The notes under the pieces: generated by a model
Seen by the model: only the letters and a program-made list of their open reading frames with translations
What the model was told of the DNA's origin: nothing
Databases searched by the model: none
Source: Trichosphaerium sp. ATCC 40318
Taxonomy: Eukaryota > Discosea > Flabellinia > Trichosidae
Length of the DNA stretch: 64,000 bases
Direction of reading: 5' to 3'
NCBI GenBank assembly: GCA_038496445.1
Contig: JALMLS010000255.1
Location: forward strand, 1 to 64,000
Shown here: positions 23,701-36,234 of the stretch, piece after piece
How the letters are laid out: each line of letters opens with the position of its first letter
Numbering within the stretch: position 1 is the first letter of the stretch
Program-made: the position numbers and the translations under genes

Positions 23701-24367
23701 CACACAAAAAGGTGAGACTCAAGTACGTATTATGATACTCTGCTAATACAAACCAAAAACGTACGTAGTATTGCGTTGATTTTATGTTCATTTGTTACAT
23801 AATTAAAAAAGCCTGTCCCAAAAGCTGGCTACACGCACCAATAAGTAAGTGATAAACATTTTATACAACAACAGCCGTATTTCGGCTGCTAGTCATATCA
23901 CACACGAGGATTAGGGTAAAGAAGACAACGCACCAACAATACAAAATCAACACCTTGCTCTAAAAACTTTTTTGTGCCATTTTCCCAGACCACCTTCGGG
24001 ACAATCGAGGCTAGGTGAGGCATTAGGTACAGCCAGTCAGGTAAATAGAACTTTTGCATACATCCTTGTTCAAATTCAAAACGTAAAAGTTCTACTTTGT
24101 GACTAGTTTCATTGATAGTAATACCGCCGCGAGCATTGACCTGGTAAATTAAAAAAAGTGTCAATACAATCGCAGAAAGCTCAGATAAAAAATTACTTCG
24201 TCTTGCCACATTTGATGACCCTGTAGTACAAGTCTGTCTCCGTCCACTGTTTTGTTGCCTTCTACTGCGGATATAACACCAATGCGTATTACACGGTCAT
24301 GGGACCACGTGATAACTATAAATATAACCAACAATAGTTGTAAAATAGTTATTATTGCTTGTCTCAT
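20779..24367 (-). CDS. Class C (GABA-B-like) GPCR with long coiled-coil tail
   Basis: The N terminus at 24367 is hydrophobic (ITILQLLLVIFIVITW) and leads to a periplasmic-binding-protein-like ligand domain (VIRIGVISA, ASHGARTVAVIWPGT, AAGYVSGYIIQHAYETAK). About ten introns separate this from seven hydrophobic segments between about 22350 and 21300. Helix 3 follows a basic loop (YRKHRAMRASQPLFVVLALV), and TM6/TM7 read SIGFAVYTLTFFIIIF and VAFILRSSCLILGPF. This is the class C layout without an obvious Cys-rich domain. The tail (about residues 35-209 of the last exon) has four similar coiled-coil blocks of the type MQELQATNDTLQEKLKKY and ends in an acidic stretch. In GABA-B receptors a tail coiled coil drives heterodimerisation; the same is inferred here. 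Paralogue at 42044-45067. Confidence 0.85.
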
Positions 24368-24601
24368 GTTGACACCGTTTTATTTGTGGATATGACTTGA
24401 ATAGAAACGTTAAGTAGCGAGGAGTGTAATTTCTGAAAGTTATTATGACGTACAGCAAGCGAAGAAGGCGGGTACAGGTATTTTTCGCAGTACTCTTTTC
24501 TGACAAAATAAAACAACACGAACAATTTTTCGAACAATTTTTTCGAACAAACAAGTTGAACAAAGCTTCATTTTATAGTTGTAGCGTAAAGTAAGTTGAA
24601 A

Positions 24602-25195
24602 CTTGTTCGAAAAAATATGACTGTCCACAAAAATAGACCAAAAACCACACAAGTGGATTCTTTGCCTTCCCAGTTTAATTCAACACATTTATACTATGGG
24701 ACAGCAAACGCAAGCTATTATAGACGCTGTTCACTTTCGGTTAGGCCCGTCGCTTTGCACGGGACAAGAAACCGACCTTCAGTCATAGAGTTGATCGCTA
24801 AACGGCTATAGCCAGTTAGCCGCTTAAGTTTTTGGGACCGGCTATAACCAGCTAAGAAAAAATAAGGGAAAACTCAACCGTCTTTTTGCTTGATACTAGG
24901 CTTTGTATCTATGTCTCGAACACAAACGAATTTCAAAGCCATTGAGAGCATGTAGAACTTAAAAAACGCATGTGGTGCCATTGTACAACACCAACAAAAT
25001 CGCACATTTTTAAATGGTTTAGCCAAATACAGATTTTGCTGAGTTGCTTAGCCGGGACTGGACCACGATCACTTCTATTCACCAATTGTCATGACGTTGA
25101 TATTAATACATGATTAGTTTCAAAATCCACTTGAGTGGATTTTGGTCATATTTTGCGGACAATTGTATGTTAATGAACAATTCGTTTCGAACAAG
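24602..25195. mobile_element. Non-autonomous DNA transposon-like element with terminal inverted repeats
   Basis: The left end (24602-24661) begins CTTGTTCGAAAA and contains TGTCCACAAAAAT, GACCAAAA and CAAGTGGATT. The reverse complement of the right end (25122-25195) begins CTTGTTCGAAAC and contains TGTCCGCAAAATATGACCAAAA and then CAAGTGGATT. So the ends match as imperfect inverted repeats of about 60-74 bp. There is no coding frame inside. Target-site duplications are not clear. TTCGAACAA is also repeated three times just outside the left end (24518-24552). This looks like a MITE or the remnant of a TIR element, placed between the GPCR 5' end and the DOMON gene. Confidence 0.65.
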
Positions 25196-25528
25196 CCTTG
25201 TAGGCTTGGTTTACTAAATCCAAGAGCGCTATTTCAACATTGAGAGTACAATAGGAGGAACCTATAGCAATGTTGGAAAAGATGTATCCGTCTACAATAG
25301 TTGTGGGCATTGTCGTAAGGAAACAAAAAAAATCCCCAAAACTTGTGAAATTTCGCAGAATTGTTCAGTCTTTTTAGAAATAAAATCATTCTTGTAGTAA
25401 ATCCACGTTTTATAATCCATACTCTATTTATTTCCTTGCGTTTTCTATAAATGGAAAGTAAAAAAGCGTGGCGGAACACAGCACGCTCTTTTCTTACTGT
25501 TAATAAGCATTACGTCATCAAGAAAGCA

Positions 25529-27296
25529 ATGTTTGCTGTCAAAATAAGTTTAGTGGTTTCTTTGTTGTTGGTTTGTTTGGTACAGTGTGAAGGTTAGGTT
25601 TTGACGTTCTAATCGTCATCTTATTCTTCAAGCGTAGGCAGTGATATAGGTACTATTCAGTCTGTATACCTTCAAGAAGACTTTCTTTTAACATGGCAAA
25701 TAATGGGAGAATAGTACGTCAAAAGTAGTTTAATGTACGCCTTATGATAACTAACTATCGTTCTGTAGCATTTCTATAAGCGTCACAAGTACAAAAGTAA
25801 GCCACATTTTCCTTTCTGATGTTTTTTTTTTTCGTTGCCTTAACACGTGGTTGTAGTTAGGTTGGATTGCTATTGGGTGGCATAACCCAGGAGAATTTAA
25901 TAGTATGGCAAATACAGATATCACAACTGCAACTTTCGATAAGTCTGGGAAGGTAAGAGACTTATGAAAGCGAAATACGCTTACATATTCTATTTAGCTT
26001 GCTAGTGTCGACGATAGATACTACCCTGGTCCTAGCGGAGGAGGTTTTCCATTACTGGATACCGAACAGGTTTGAAATAAGAGCAAACAATCACGTTGTC
26101 TTACAACGAAACTTAGGGTGGTACAAATGATATTGTCTCTTTTTCTGGATATCAAGCAACAAATCCTCCGCTATCAAAGTTCACCTTTCTTAAAAAACTA
26201 GAAACAGGTGATAAGATGGATATACCTGTTTCTAACAATTCATACCCGCACGTGATTTCTTTCGACATAACGCTTTCACAGCATTTTTTAAATCAACTGT
26301 TTTTTTTGAATGTTTCTAACTCCTTTATAGTGTTATTTATGCATGGGGAGATTCAAATGATTTCGGATACCATGGACCGAATGCGGGTACGGGTCTTAAC
26401 ACTAAAGGTTTTTCCTTAAAGTTCTTGGACTAACGATTGTAGGATCGTCTAAAACTGCTTTAAATTTCTTGTCTGGAGGAAAAGGAGCTCCTGTATTAAA
26501 GGATCCAATGGCAATATATCGTCAATTGCATGCTTTGTTAATGTTTGCAGCGTACGTGACTGTTTGTTTTAACTCACTTACTGAACGTATACAGGTTCGG
26601 TGTCTTGATATTTGCTGGCGCTTTTATAGCTCGTTTTATGAAGGCTTACAGATGGTGGTTCCCACTTCATATTGCTGTCCAAGTCACAGGTTCAAGTGCA
26701 ATACTTTCAAATGAATTACTAATACCTTGAAGCGCTGTGTTCTTCTCTGGTCGCTTTTTCTTTTGCCGTGTATTTGGTTCAAGAAAGTAGTGTACGTCGT
26801 AGTGTCTTTATGTTTGAACACTGAATAACTCCGTTCAGGGAGCACACTTTACAAAGATACACCACTGGTTTGGTCTAGCAGCTATGATTTTGATGAGTAT
26901 GTCTCCTTTCCTCGGCTGGTTATCGGACATGCTATGGAATCCAAGTAGAACCAAAATACCAATATGGCCAGATAAACTACACTGTACAAGTTACCGTTCA
27001 AAACTTCTCTTTTAACTTTTTACAAATAGGGTGGGTAGGAAGACTAACAATGGTTTTGGGCGTTGTCGCCATTTTCCTTGGGATGTGGATTATGGTTAAC
27101 AAGTTCTTAAGTACGATTGAATATGTCAGTGCGCGATAACAACTTATTGGATTTTTTAGTGATTCTGTTTGGTGTTCTTGTTGCTTTCTATGTATTTGTA
27201 CTGTGCTACGTCTCAGTATATAAGCGTGTTAAAGGCGATCTTGTGAGGTTTGTGGGCTATCTTTTCTCAAGAATTATGCCTAACTCTTTATGGTAG
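25529..27296 (+). CDS. DOMON-cytochrome b561 membrane reductase
   Basis: Signal peptide from the ATG at 25529 (MFAVKISLVVSLLLVCLVQC). The DOMON domain follows in small exons (SVYLQEDFLLTWQI, GWIAIGWHNPGEF, MANTDITTATF, YAWGDSNDFGYHGP). A cytochrome b561 core comes next, with likely haem-ligand histidines in IYRQLHALLMF, WWFPLHIAVQ and IHHWFGLAAMI. It then has SPFLGWLSDM, WVGRLTMVLGVVAIFLG and a last helix (FGVLVAFYVFVLCYVSVY) before a basic C terminus ending at TAG 27294-27296. DOMON-b561 proteins pass electrons across a membrane, from ascorbate in plants and animals, to extracellular acceptors such as ferric iron. At about 26247 the intron that joins NNSYP to VIYAWGD fits best with a GC..AG border (GCACGTG). 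Confidence 0.85.
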
Positions 27297-27585
27297 TGAA
27301 GATGTTCATAAACCTTTGATAATTAACCACGATGAAAGATAGCTATAAGAGTACAGCAAGTCAAAAAAAAAAAACCAACTGTTGTATAAACGAAAGAAAA
27401 CTTCTGTATTTTTTTTAGCTTATCACGTGTTTGTTTTACCTTCTCACAAAGTCAAGAGAATAGCCTGGATTCACTCAAGCGCTAACTTTACTTTTGAAAC
27501 TCTGACACTAATATCTCAGAGCGTATCAACGCCTGTAACGTACTACGTGTTTAGAAGGTACCTTTACAGGCTCAAGTTATTATTG

Positions 27586-30398
27586 CTACATTACGCTGCA
27601 TTTCTTTTTATCGGACGGTAGTGTATTTTGTATAATATCTCTTTGTCTTTTCTTTAGTATCCCATGGATACAAATAGCACGGCACAAATTATCAACATTA
27701 AAACCAGTCGTAGAACTATTTTTTGGTAAAGAAAAGGTTAGAATTCAAAACTATTTTAGTGTTCATCAACTCACCTTATCTCAAAAAACATAGCTCCTTT
27801 TCTTTTAGCTATTACAATACCTTCTTCAAAGCTTACTTCTCTATCTTTACTCCTATCCACATTATTCCTAAAGCAAAGGTCAACAGTGTGATAGCAACTT
27901 CAAAAAATCAAAATTAGAATTTGTTGAAGTGCCTATTCTCGGCGATCATGTAAGTGCTCAGTCACTTAATGTTGACCTCCAAAAAAGTTTACACGTACCC
28001 CACTACAATGTAAAGACAATTTGGCTCTGCTTTATGCTTCATTGCTAAGTTGTATATGACAGCATCCACAGTACGCTTGTTTGTAATATCATACATGAGT
28101 ATTAAAAAATCTTTTATGTAAAACCGTGAGGTGTAGCCAAGTGGAGTATGAGCCAGCGTTACATTAGTTTGTATTGTAACATTATAGAATGTCCTATTCT
28201 CAGACATAAAAAGTTTTCTTCTTAGAAGTTGTTTTCCTAGGCACGTGATTAAATATTGAAGAAAAAAAGCAGAATTTTTTTTTTCTGGTACCAGTGTCTT
28301 TATTGCCAATAATGAAACCCATAAGTTTGTAATTCGTAGTAAAATCTAAATTCTTAGCGATTTGAACGAATGTTTCACGAACAAGGTTGTGATCAGTGTT
28401 GCTAGGAGACCATCTAAAACAATTTTTTATTCAAAAACAGAAATCAAGAGAAATGATATTTTGTACCGCCTTGTCAACGCCACTCTGGCATTTTGCTTCC
28501 AATTTATTCCGTCATTACTACGTTCATCCATAGGAATCAAATCAATATTGTCGTTATCACCTTGAGTACGTGTAAATGTTAGCTAGGTAACTGTTCTCAA
28601 AAAGAGTTGTAAATGTATAAGAAACGCACAGTTTAAGAAAAGTGCTTTCCATAGCATGCTGTCTTGGCTTTACAATGCAATATATGTTAGTGGCTCAAGG
28701 TTATTTCGGTAGATTGCTACCTTACTGAATTCAAAAGCTTACAAGTACATGAGATGCTACAAAGTTCTGAGTAATCCAAGGTTTTGAAACAGTGAAACAA
28801 AATCTCATTTGGCATATCCAATACTGCACAATCAGAACGTGAATCTTCATTTCTCTCTAGTAAATAACTGTTAACTCAACACCCATTTTAACGAGGTCAG
28901 TCAAGGGAAAACGATTAAGCATACCTTTTGAGAACGTATAAACATCTAAAGTGTTTGCGGAGGTTTCTGAAGGAGAAGCTCGTTAGCCGTCACAACAAGA
29001 CTTGTATGACTTGGTACCAATACTATATATAGTCCCCATACATGAGCATCCAATTGAGCCATTTATATCACCAGGATAGAAAGGAGAAGAGAATACAGAC
29101 CAACTGTCGTTATCTAGTTTTCTTGTTTAACAAGAATACTTTTTGTCACAGAAAATAATGTGCTACGCACCTAGATTATAAGCCATTGTTTTATGCCCTT
29201 CTTCTGCGCTAGGGTTTATATTTTCTCCATAGAATATCATGTAATTTTTATACACAAACGTATTGTGGTGCGTAAAATACTATTGACTTTTTAAGACAAC
29301 AAACTTTGGAACTTAATTTTGTTGACTTACCTTTGGCACTTCTTTTACCGGAGTCCACTCGTAATCGTCTGCACGGTATGTATATATTTTAAGAAGATTG
29401 TCAGAATCATTCGTAGACCCTCCTACCAGAAACCTACAAACAAAGATACAAGTCAGAAAAAAAAAAGCCTGGAATCTCAGTTTTTTCTTACAAACAACGG
29501 TTATAAATTGCTGCATTGGAGAGTAATGGACTTGGTTTTTCTACTTTAAGAAACACTACTTCCTTACGAAACGATTCTAGGGTTCATATTAGAGCTAAAC
29601 GTAACCCTGGCGACTCTAAAAACATGGCTGCTGTAAATTCTTGATTTTGTTTGATGGTAAGCTCTTCCAGTCAACGTACTCAAGTCTGATATCCAAATAT
29701 CGTTCACTTGGTCTTTGCGATTTTTATTGTCGTCTGGATTTGATAGTAACATCAGAAGATCGCTGAAAACCCTTAGCAACAACCAAAAAAAAAAAAAGGG
29801 AGACAAATGAATCCAGAAAAAAAAAGATTACCTGGCCATAGAAGCTGAAGTAACGTGCTCACTAAGAGGCATTGCATCCACATTAATACTTGCTTTTATT
29901 CTCCAACACTTATTGACTATAAAAATAAACTGTTAGCACCACCACGTTCTTTTATTTCTTTGAAATAAATATGGCACGTGCTTGTATCAAAACAATGAAT
30001 GGCTCCTTGAGGTGTTGTTGTTTTCGCCTTCTTTGTCTTTGAACTGACAACTACGTCTTTGCATTCATAAAACAATATCATGTCACCCCAAACTACAGCA
30101 GGTGCAGTGACTGATAGCTGACATGACGAAAAATCGTATTTTTGTTGATTTTGAGTATCTGAACGGTAAAACGATTAAACTGACTGTAAGCTATACGACA
30201 GTAGTCTCACATACCCAAATTGACCATGTAGCAGCTTGTTATGGAATCATCGTCATCGTTTAAACTACAAAATACATATAACTCGTTTTTGATCACTATG
30301 CTGTTTATATTACGCTCTACAATTGGTATTGGAGATAAATCAAGTCTACAACGCTTGCTCCATTTAAAGCCGTCCCAATCCGTAAATTCTTGGCTCAT
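27586..30398 (-). CDS. Kelch - F-box - Ras-like GTPase fusion with CaaX box
   Basis: One chain of exons in a single frame. The Kelch-like part runs from ATG 30398 (ELYVFCSLNDDDDS, VWGDMILFYECKD, NDIWISDLSTLTW, FLVGGSTNDSDNLLKIYTY, NYMIFYGENINPS, GTIYSI). Then comes an F-box exon 28721-28856 (LDMPNEILFHCF...CSISCTCK) with its tail MLWKALFLNC and NWKQNARVAL (28630-28658, 28467-28560). A GTPase domain follows in exons 28292-28413, 27999-28236, 27775-27867 and 27586-27715. From the F-box exon to the stop the lengths sum in frame (280 residues). GTPase motifs are degenerate: G1 GNKDTGKQ (Gln for Ser/Thr), G3 AHTPLG for DTAG, G4 NNVD, and G5-like FFEISST. The end, KKKCSVM, is a polybasic CaaX prenylation signal. 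I infer a membrane-anchored SCF adaptor with a pseudo-GTPase. One Kelch-region intron, near 29972, fits best with a GC..AG border. Confidence 0.8.
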
Positions 30399-30660
30399 TT
30401 TACGCTTGCTTACCTATTAATGCGTTTTTGCTTACTTTCAACTGACTTGCTTAATTGCCATTAAGTTTGTCTTCAACATCATTCCAAATTCGAATGATTA
30501 GATGACTGTCTCCTCATCCTCTTTGGAATCGAATACTAACCATTTGTACAATCTGCTTAAGCAATGTTATTCGAAAAGAGGCTTGCAGTTTCGAACGCCA
30601 TATTCGTTTACCACGTGTCAACTTTGCTAAATACAATTTTGTTTTATTTTTTTTTTAAAT

Positions 30661-33600
30661 CTATACAACAGAAAGGCTTTGTGACTCGTCTGAAAAAGTG
30701 TCACTATCACCACGAAAAAGCTTAGGTCCAGACTCAGGGTTGAATCTCTAAAATAAAAGTTATTAAGGGTTGATTTCTGTTACAGTTTTAGAAAAATAGA
30801 CGGCGAAAAAAAAAGGCTTTTTGGCGAGTTGGTTGAGCCGTTGCGTACTGTTATATTATTTGATATCGGCGATGATTTAGGACGCTTCTTTATACTATCT
30901 CGTAAGCTGTTCATGACATTTGAAAATTTTGCAAGTTCAGGTTGACTAGTGCTAAGCCTGTAAAAAAAAGTTAAGATCATTTGTTGTTTTGGATTTTTTG
31001 GTTTTCTTTGAAAACAAACCTTAGTGCACCGAATCTGTCTGCTGGTGTTATTTTTATGTTACCAGTGTTACCCATTGTCTTTGATTTAGGTACTTCTTCT
31101 GGTTTTACATCTTCTTCAAATAAAATATCTGCGTATCTTATCATGAAGCAAACAAGAGAATTCGCTTTTACTGCGTTTTCTGTTTCTTTCTTTAATATCT
31201 CTAAGTCTATTGTATCTTCCACAACGCAATCTCCTCCAGCCAAGCTCTCATTACATCTAATAAGACTCTGACCGCACATTCTGCCTAGTAAAGGTAAGAA
31301 GAGAACAACAAAACCAAACAAAAAGGCACTCAAAACAATATTCGTTCGACAATGACAAAAACATTTATGTCGTACATGGTTTCGCAATAAACATTTGAAT
31401 TAAAAAGGAAATTACGTTAAACACGTGAGAAAATGTCTTTAAAGAATCTGCTTGATTTTGAACAAAAACTGGTTCTTCTTGTGGCGCGGGTTGATTGCAA
31501 CTTTTGTTTTAAATCACGTGCGAAAAAAAACCTGTTTGTAAATTGTATTGCTTTCAACGTACCCATATTTTCTGCTGACATCCTATTGTGTTGTGATTGT
31601 GAAACTACCTTTAATGCCATTTTTAATACTGCTTTCAGTAGATTATGGCTGTGTATTGGAATATCATCAACCAACGTTTTTAATTCTGAAGCTAATGTAC
31701 GAAGTTCATTTGATGTATGTAAGTTTTGTTGTACATCTAGATTAGATTTATCAAGATCAAGCTTAGTCTCCAGAGCAATTATTTTATCTAAAACAAACCC
31801 ACGTGTTAGCAAGTAGTAAATAAGAAGGAGACTAGATAGTCTTCGAAAAGCAGCGATAAAAAAAACGCGGATAACATGTCATCTATTTAGAGCGTACCTG
31901 CAAATACAATAAAGCGTCCGTAGCGCTCAAAAGTCATTAATGGATTAGGTAACTCATGTAAAAACAGTTTGATTATATCAGCCGCAGTACAAACTTGATC
32001 AACCGTCCAATTTAAAGGTTCTAAAACAGCATAAGGACAACCAAACACTTTTAACATCTCGTTTTAAAAAAAGGTACAACTAAATTAAGATCTCACTACT
32101 TACGTACCATGTGCGTTTATCCTTCGTCTATACTCTATATTAAAGAAGTTAGGTTAGTGTACAGAATGATAATAAAAATATCTGTTGTACCAAGTATATC
32201 TGCTGCATTTGCTGGAACTCTGAACAGTCCATCTTCAGTACAATTATTTTTGACAAAATCGAATGTTTCCTTCATAAATATAGGTATCTTTAACTCGGGA
32301 TGTACAAAACGTTGATTGAACATAATAGTATTTATATCTACTCCAAATAAACAGTGATCTTGCAATATACCCTGACACTACATAAGAACAGACAACCAAT
32401 AAAAAAAGGTACGAAGAAAATTGAACACCAATGTTCAAAACACTGTTACGTACCTCTTTGATTTGTACATCCCGTATGTTCCGTTGTTCGAATATTTGTT
32501 CGTCAATCATAGGCTTACCTTAAATTACAACGTAAGTTTTATAGAAGGGCGTGATAGCAGATGTTATAATATTTACCTGCGTCGACTATAACGGCATTCT
32601 TGAGGTTATCTTTTGCTTCTTGGATTGTCTTTTGATCAGCCCCAAATACGATACAGCAAAGCCAACATTCAGGCTCTCCTTTTTTTCCTTTACCCATACG
32701 GTTTGCTAAATCAGAAAATCTCTCCTTCTCATGAGATTTACTGTACAAAACAGTTAAAAAACCAGAATGCTGTTTAACTATTTTTTGTGTTTTTTTTTCG
32801 AAATCGCGTTACGCTTACCTCTTGTTATCAAAAGCGTCGGAGTATAAGAATATTTTTAGATCAACATGGTGATTATATAGTTGTTGAGCAAACTCTTTTC
32901 CTACTTTCTAAACACAAATCACGTGAGTAACTTATGAATTTCGTTGAAAATATTATTTTTGTGTTAACAACATTTTTAACACAAACTCAAGTCCTTACCG
33001 TGCATAGATCACAGGCTCTGAATATAGCAGTGCCAGATGTTGACTTTAACCTATTTTTATGTTACAATCGAAATAGAATTGAGTAAAATAAGTAGGGGCG
33101 AGCTAACCTTTCAAGCCATTTTAAAATACTATCTAGAATTGTATCGTTCACAATACAAGGAGATCTTAAGAGTGCTGGTACTGCAGCAAATCCAACAAAA
33201 GCGACAAATAATATATCGTTAGGATTAGATTGCAATGCTATCCGCATCTTTGTAACTTGACTCCTGAGCGTAATAGAGTTAAAATCTCGTTTTGATATAA
33301 GTTCGCATTTTTTGAAAAAAAAAAGTCCAAAAAATTACCTTATACTGCGTATCGCCTTTTCAAATCTCTTCACGCCTTGATGAGATGCTTTCATGGATTT
33401 ACTTAAATCCAAGCAAAATATATCCAACTTTATCACAGCCACATCAGGCTACACGTGTACATTAACAAAAAAACAATTGCGCTAGTTTTTTTTGAAAAGG
33501 GAAAAAAAAGAAACATCCCAAACTGCACTGAAATTTCAGGCAGTACACCTTAATAGTAAAACCTGGTATCATCATACGATTGCGTAATATTCAATAAAGC

Positions 33601-35752
33601 GTACCAGATCAATTATTTTGAATTGTTTTGCGTTAAAAGGTCTTATGCGTTTAACTTTGCTTGCCAAGAATTTTGTAACTTCCGGATCTTCTCGTATGCT
33701 CGGTACTGCGAAAACCTATGTTATATCACGTGATCAATAACTTGTGGAGTTATAAAATAAAAGTATTGTTACGTTCGAACTAAACGATGTAAAATAACTC
33801 CGTCACGTGAAAGCACGTGGTGTCGTTTCGTTTTAAAGGGTTTTCAGATTTTTTAATTTATCTGTTTTCGTTTTTTGGATCTATCCGAAAGACATTGTAC
33901 CTCCCGTAGACTAAACTCTATTTTAACGCGACGGTTCTCTGCCTCGTGATTATCACCAGCTTTACCAGTAACGTGTGGAAATTCGGAAAAAACAACCATT
34001 GGGTACTCTTTACGAACCTAAAAAGAAGCAAGGTAATTAGGAAAAACAATAAAAGACATAAACACCTTTACGGTTTTTTTACATACCAGCTTGAATAGTT
34101 TTGCAAGATTTTTATCTTTAACATGCTTAAACGTCCATAGCTGATCTCTGAATTGTAATGTAACCGTATAGAACGTCTATATACCGAAATAATGAGAAGA
34201 AAGCAAAACACTTACATACAATTTTTTTTTTTGGTTTTTTTTTCTCTCGAATTTGTGGATTTAAAGCGTACAGACTTGTTAATTTGCATTATTCCTCGTT
34301 TTGGTACGTCAACTCTGAACTCTGTTGTAAAGTAGTCTACGATGAATTCTTTCTTTACAGGCAGGTATGGTAGCTCAGTATCGCTTGTTTCAATAAAAGA
34401 TTCTGTGTCTTTTTCCATAGCGAGTGGGTAACTAGCTGCCTTCGCCATATGTGTAGCTAAAAAACCTTTTTGTCTAAAGTAGCTTATTCCTCCTCAAATG
34501 GTGTTTAGTTCGGGTTGGTGCGTTTAATGAAATCACGTGCTTAACTCTACTTTCGACGTTTTAAGCAGTTACTGCAAACCACAAAGCGGCTGAATCGGGA
34601 GAAAACCGTATGAACTACACTCGAAACAAAGCTCATGGACTAGCGACGCACGTGCACTTTTTTAAAGGCTTCACAAAAGAAAATCTTTGCTTATGGCGTA
34701 TAGATTCTGATAGAATGTCTTGTTGTAGCTATTGTTATGAGGAGGGTTACCATATTTATAGGAACAATCTGTTGGAACGCAGACATTACTTTTTTGGAAC
34801 GGTCATAAACCGCTAACAGAGATAAGCATGGTATTTAACTTGTGTTTTTTTTTATTCTTGTGAAAGCGACTGCAACAATTATGGTTCCTGATACTTTATC
34901 TTTCTTTCTATAACGTGATTGTAACGTCAATGCTATTTCAGGAGCCTGAGCAAGAGCCATAGCAAGTACTTGATCTTTGTGTATAGTATTATCGGCAATA
35001 GGAATGCTATCTTCATTTTTCTTCAACATGTCTTGTATGTCAATATAAGCTTCTCCCATAAAATCATCTATCATGAAGTCATCATCCCTATAAATAACAC
35101 AAGACCGTTAATCGAAAGTATTCAATTCACACACTACTAATTACACTAAAATTAGTAAACTAACACGTGATAAGAAACGACAAAATTAATAGCTGAAGAC
35201 TTTACTTTTGTTTCAACTTTGGCATTTGCAAAGCCGAATTTGACTCTAGAAACTAGTCTAAGATGGTTCTAGTTATACTAGTCTACGTACCAAACTTCAA
35301 ACTTTATAAATTTTTCATCATTGTACTCTGTGTTTGCCTTTTCTCGCCATTTTGGGTTTATATTTTTTTTAATAACTTTCGTTTTGAGAAATGGTTTTTT
35401 AATAGGCTTATCTTTAGCATAATAATGTACCAGTCCTACTTTCGCATACGGATCAGCACATCCAAATAAATCAGAAACAACCAACTTGCTTCCAGAGTGA
35501 ATCTTTACGCATAGAAACGTGTAATCTGCATAAAAAAATTATATTAACATTGACAGTTTAATCTTTTGTGTTTAATTTTACATTTACATTAAACGTACAA
35601 GAATCACTTTGCGTATCGTCTGTAATTACTGTGGTAGTACCGAGACTCGTATTTAGTTCAATAGCAGCCGATATAGACATAGTTCCAGGGTCGTATTGAG
35701 CAATTGGTTGAGATGCGACTCTCGCAAGGTTCAGCGCACGAGTTTTTGACAT
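30661..35752 (-). CDS. C2-PX-vWA-RhoGAP multidomain protein
   Basis: Many short exons from ATG 35752 to TAG 30661. Order: a C2 domain (SDLFGCADPYAKVG, NPKWRE, DDFMGEAYIDI); a linker; a PX domain (LWTFKHVKDKNLAKLFKLV, FPHVTGK, NRRVKIEFSLRE, REDPEVTKFL). Next is a von Willebrand A domain with DLSKS (DxSxS) and TSGTAIF (MIDAS Thr). The RhoGAP domain has CLFGVDI, CTEDGLFRVPANAADI, LFLHELPNPLMTF and NRMSAENMG. A Ser-rich tail follows. I checked that vWA runs into RhoGAP in frame across the splice joins (VQIKE to CQGILQDHC). Known roles: C2 and PX bind lipids, vWA binds a protein via metal, and RhoGAP switches off Rho/Rac. In place of the usual arginine-finger GlyLeuPheArg there is GLFR, so it should be active. 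It is likely to act at a membrane on the actin cytoskeleton. Confidence 0.85.
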
Positions 35753-36234
35753 TGTAGTTTTTAACGGAATGTTATTCCAGTTGTTTAATACCCAACAGCG
35801 TTCGGGTAATTGAATCTAGGCGCAGGTGTGGCTATTATTGGAATTGTAAATTGTGATTAAGCAAAGTTTATAAATAAATCACGTGCTTGAATATTTGCGA
35901 TGAATTTTCGCATTTCTGCTATCTAGGAGACAAGTTATGCAACGGAATAGATACAGTGCAGCAAAATGAATAGAGAGCTATAAGCAGTTCCCATGTGGGT
36001 TTACCCAACTGCAGTTGTGTGTGAAGGTAAAGTATTCACGTAATAAAATTCGCATTCCTTTCTTCTTTGGTAGGATAGAATGTACCGTACCTGATAAAAG
36101 GGAACATTAATGCAGCTTATCAAGCTTCTGAGATGCTATCTTAATACGTTACACGCCTGATATGGGTATGGATATAGTGTAAAAAGGTATAAAAGCCATC
36201 TTACTGTACACATTGAAGAAAAAACCGTTGGGTT

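Noticed and set aside
24518-24560. Possible CRISPR-like array from three TTCGAACAA repeats
   Set aside because: Only three 9-base units at about 12-base spacing in eukaryotic DNA; no spacers, leader or cas genes.
31433-31816. 127-codon plus-strand frame
   Set aside because: Overlaps the RhoGAP exon on the minus strand, which has clear family motifs.
30661-35752. Copine assignment for the C2-vWA part
   Set aside because: There is one C2, a PX follows, and the vWA has a classical DxSxS MIDAS rather than the copine-type A domain.
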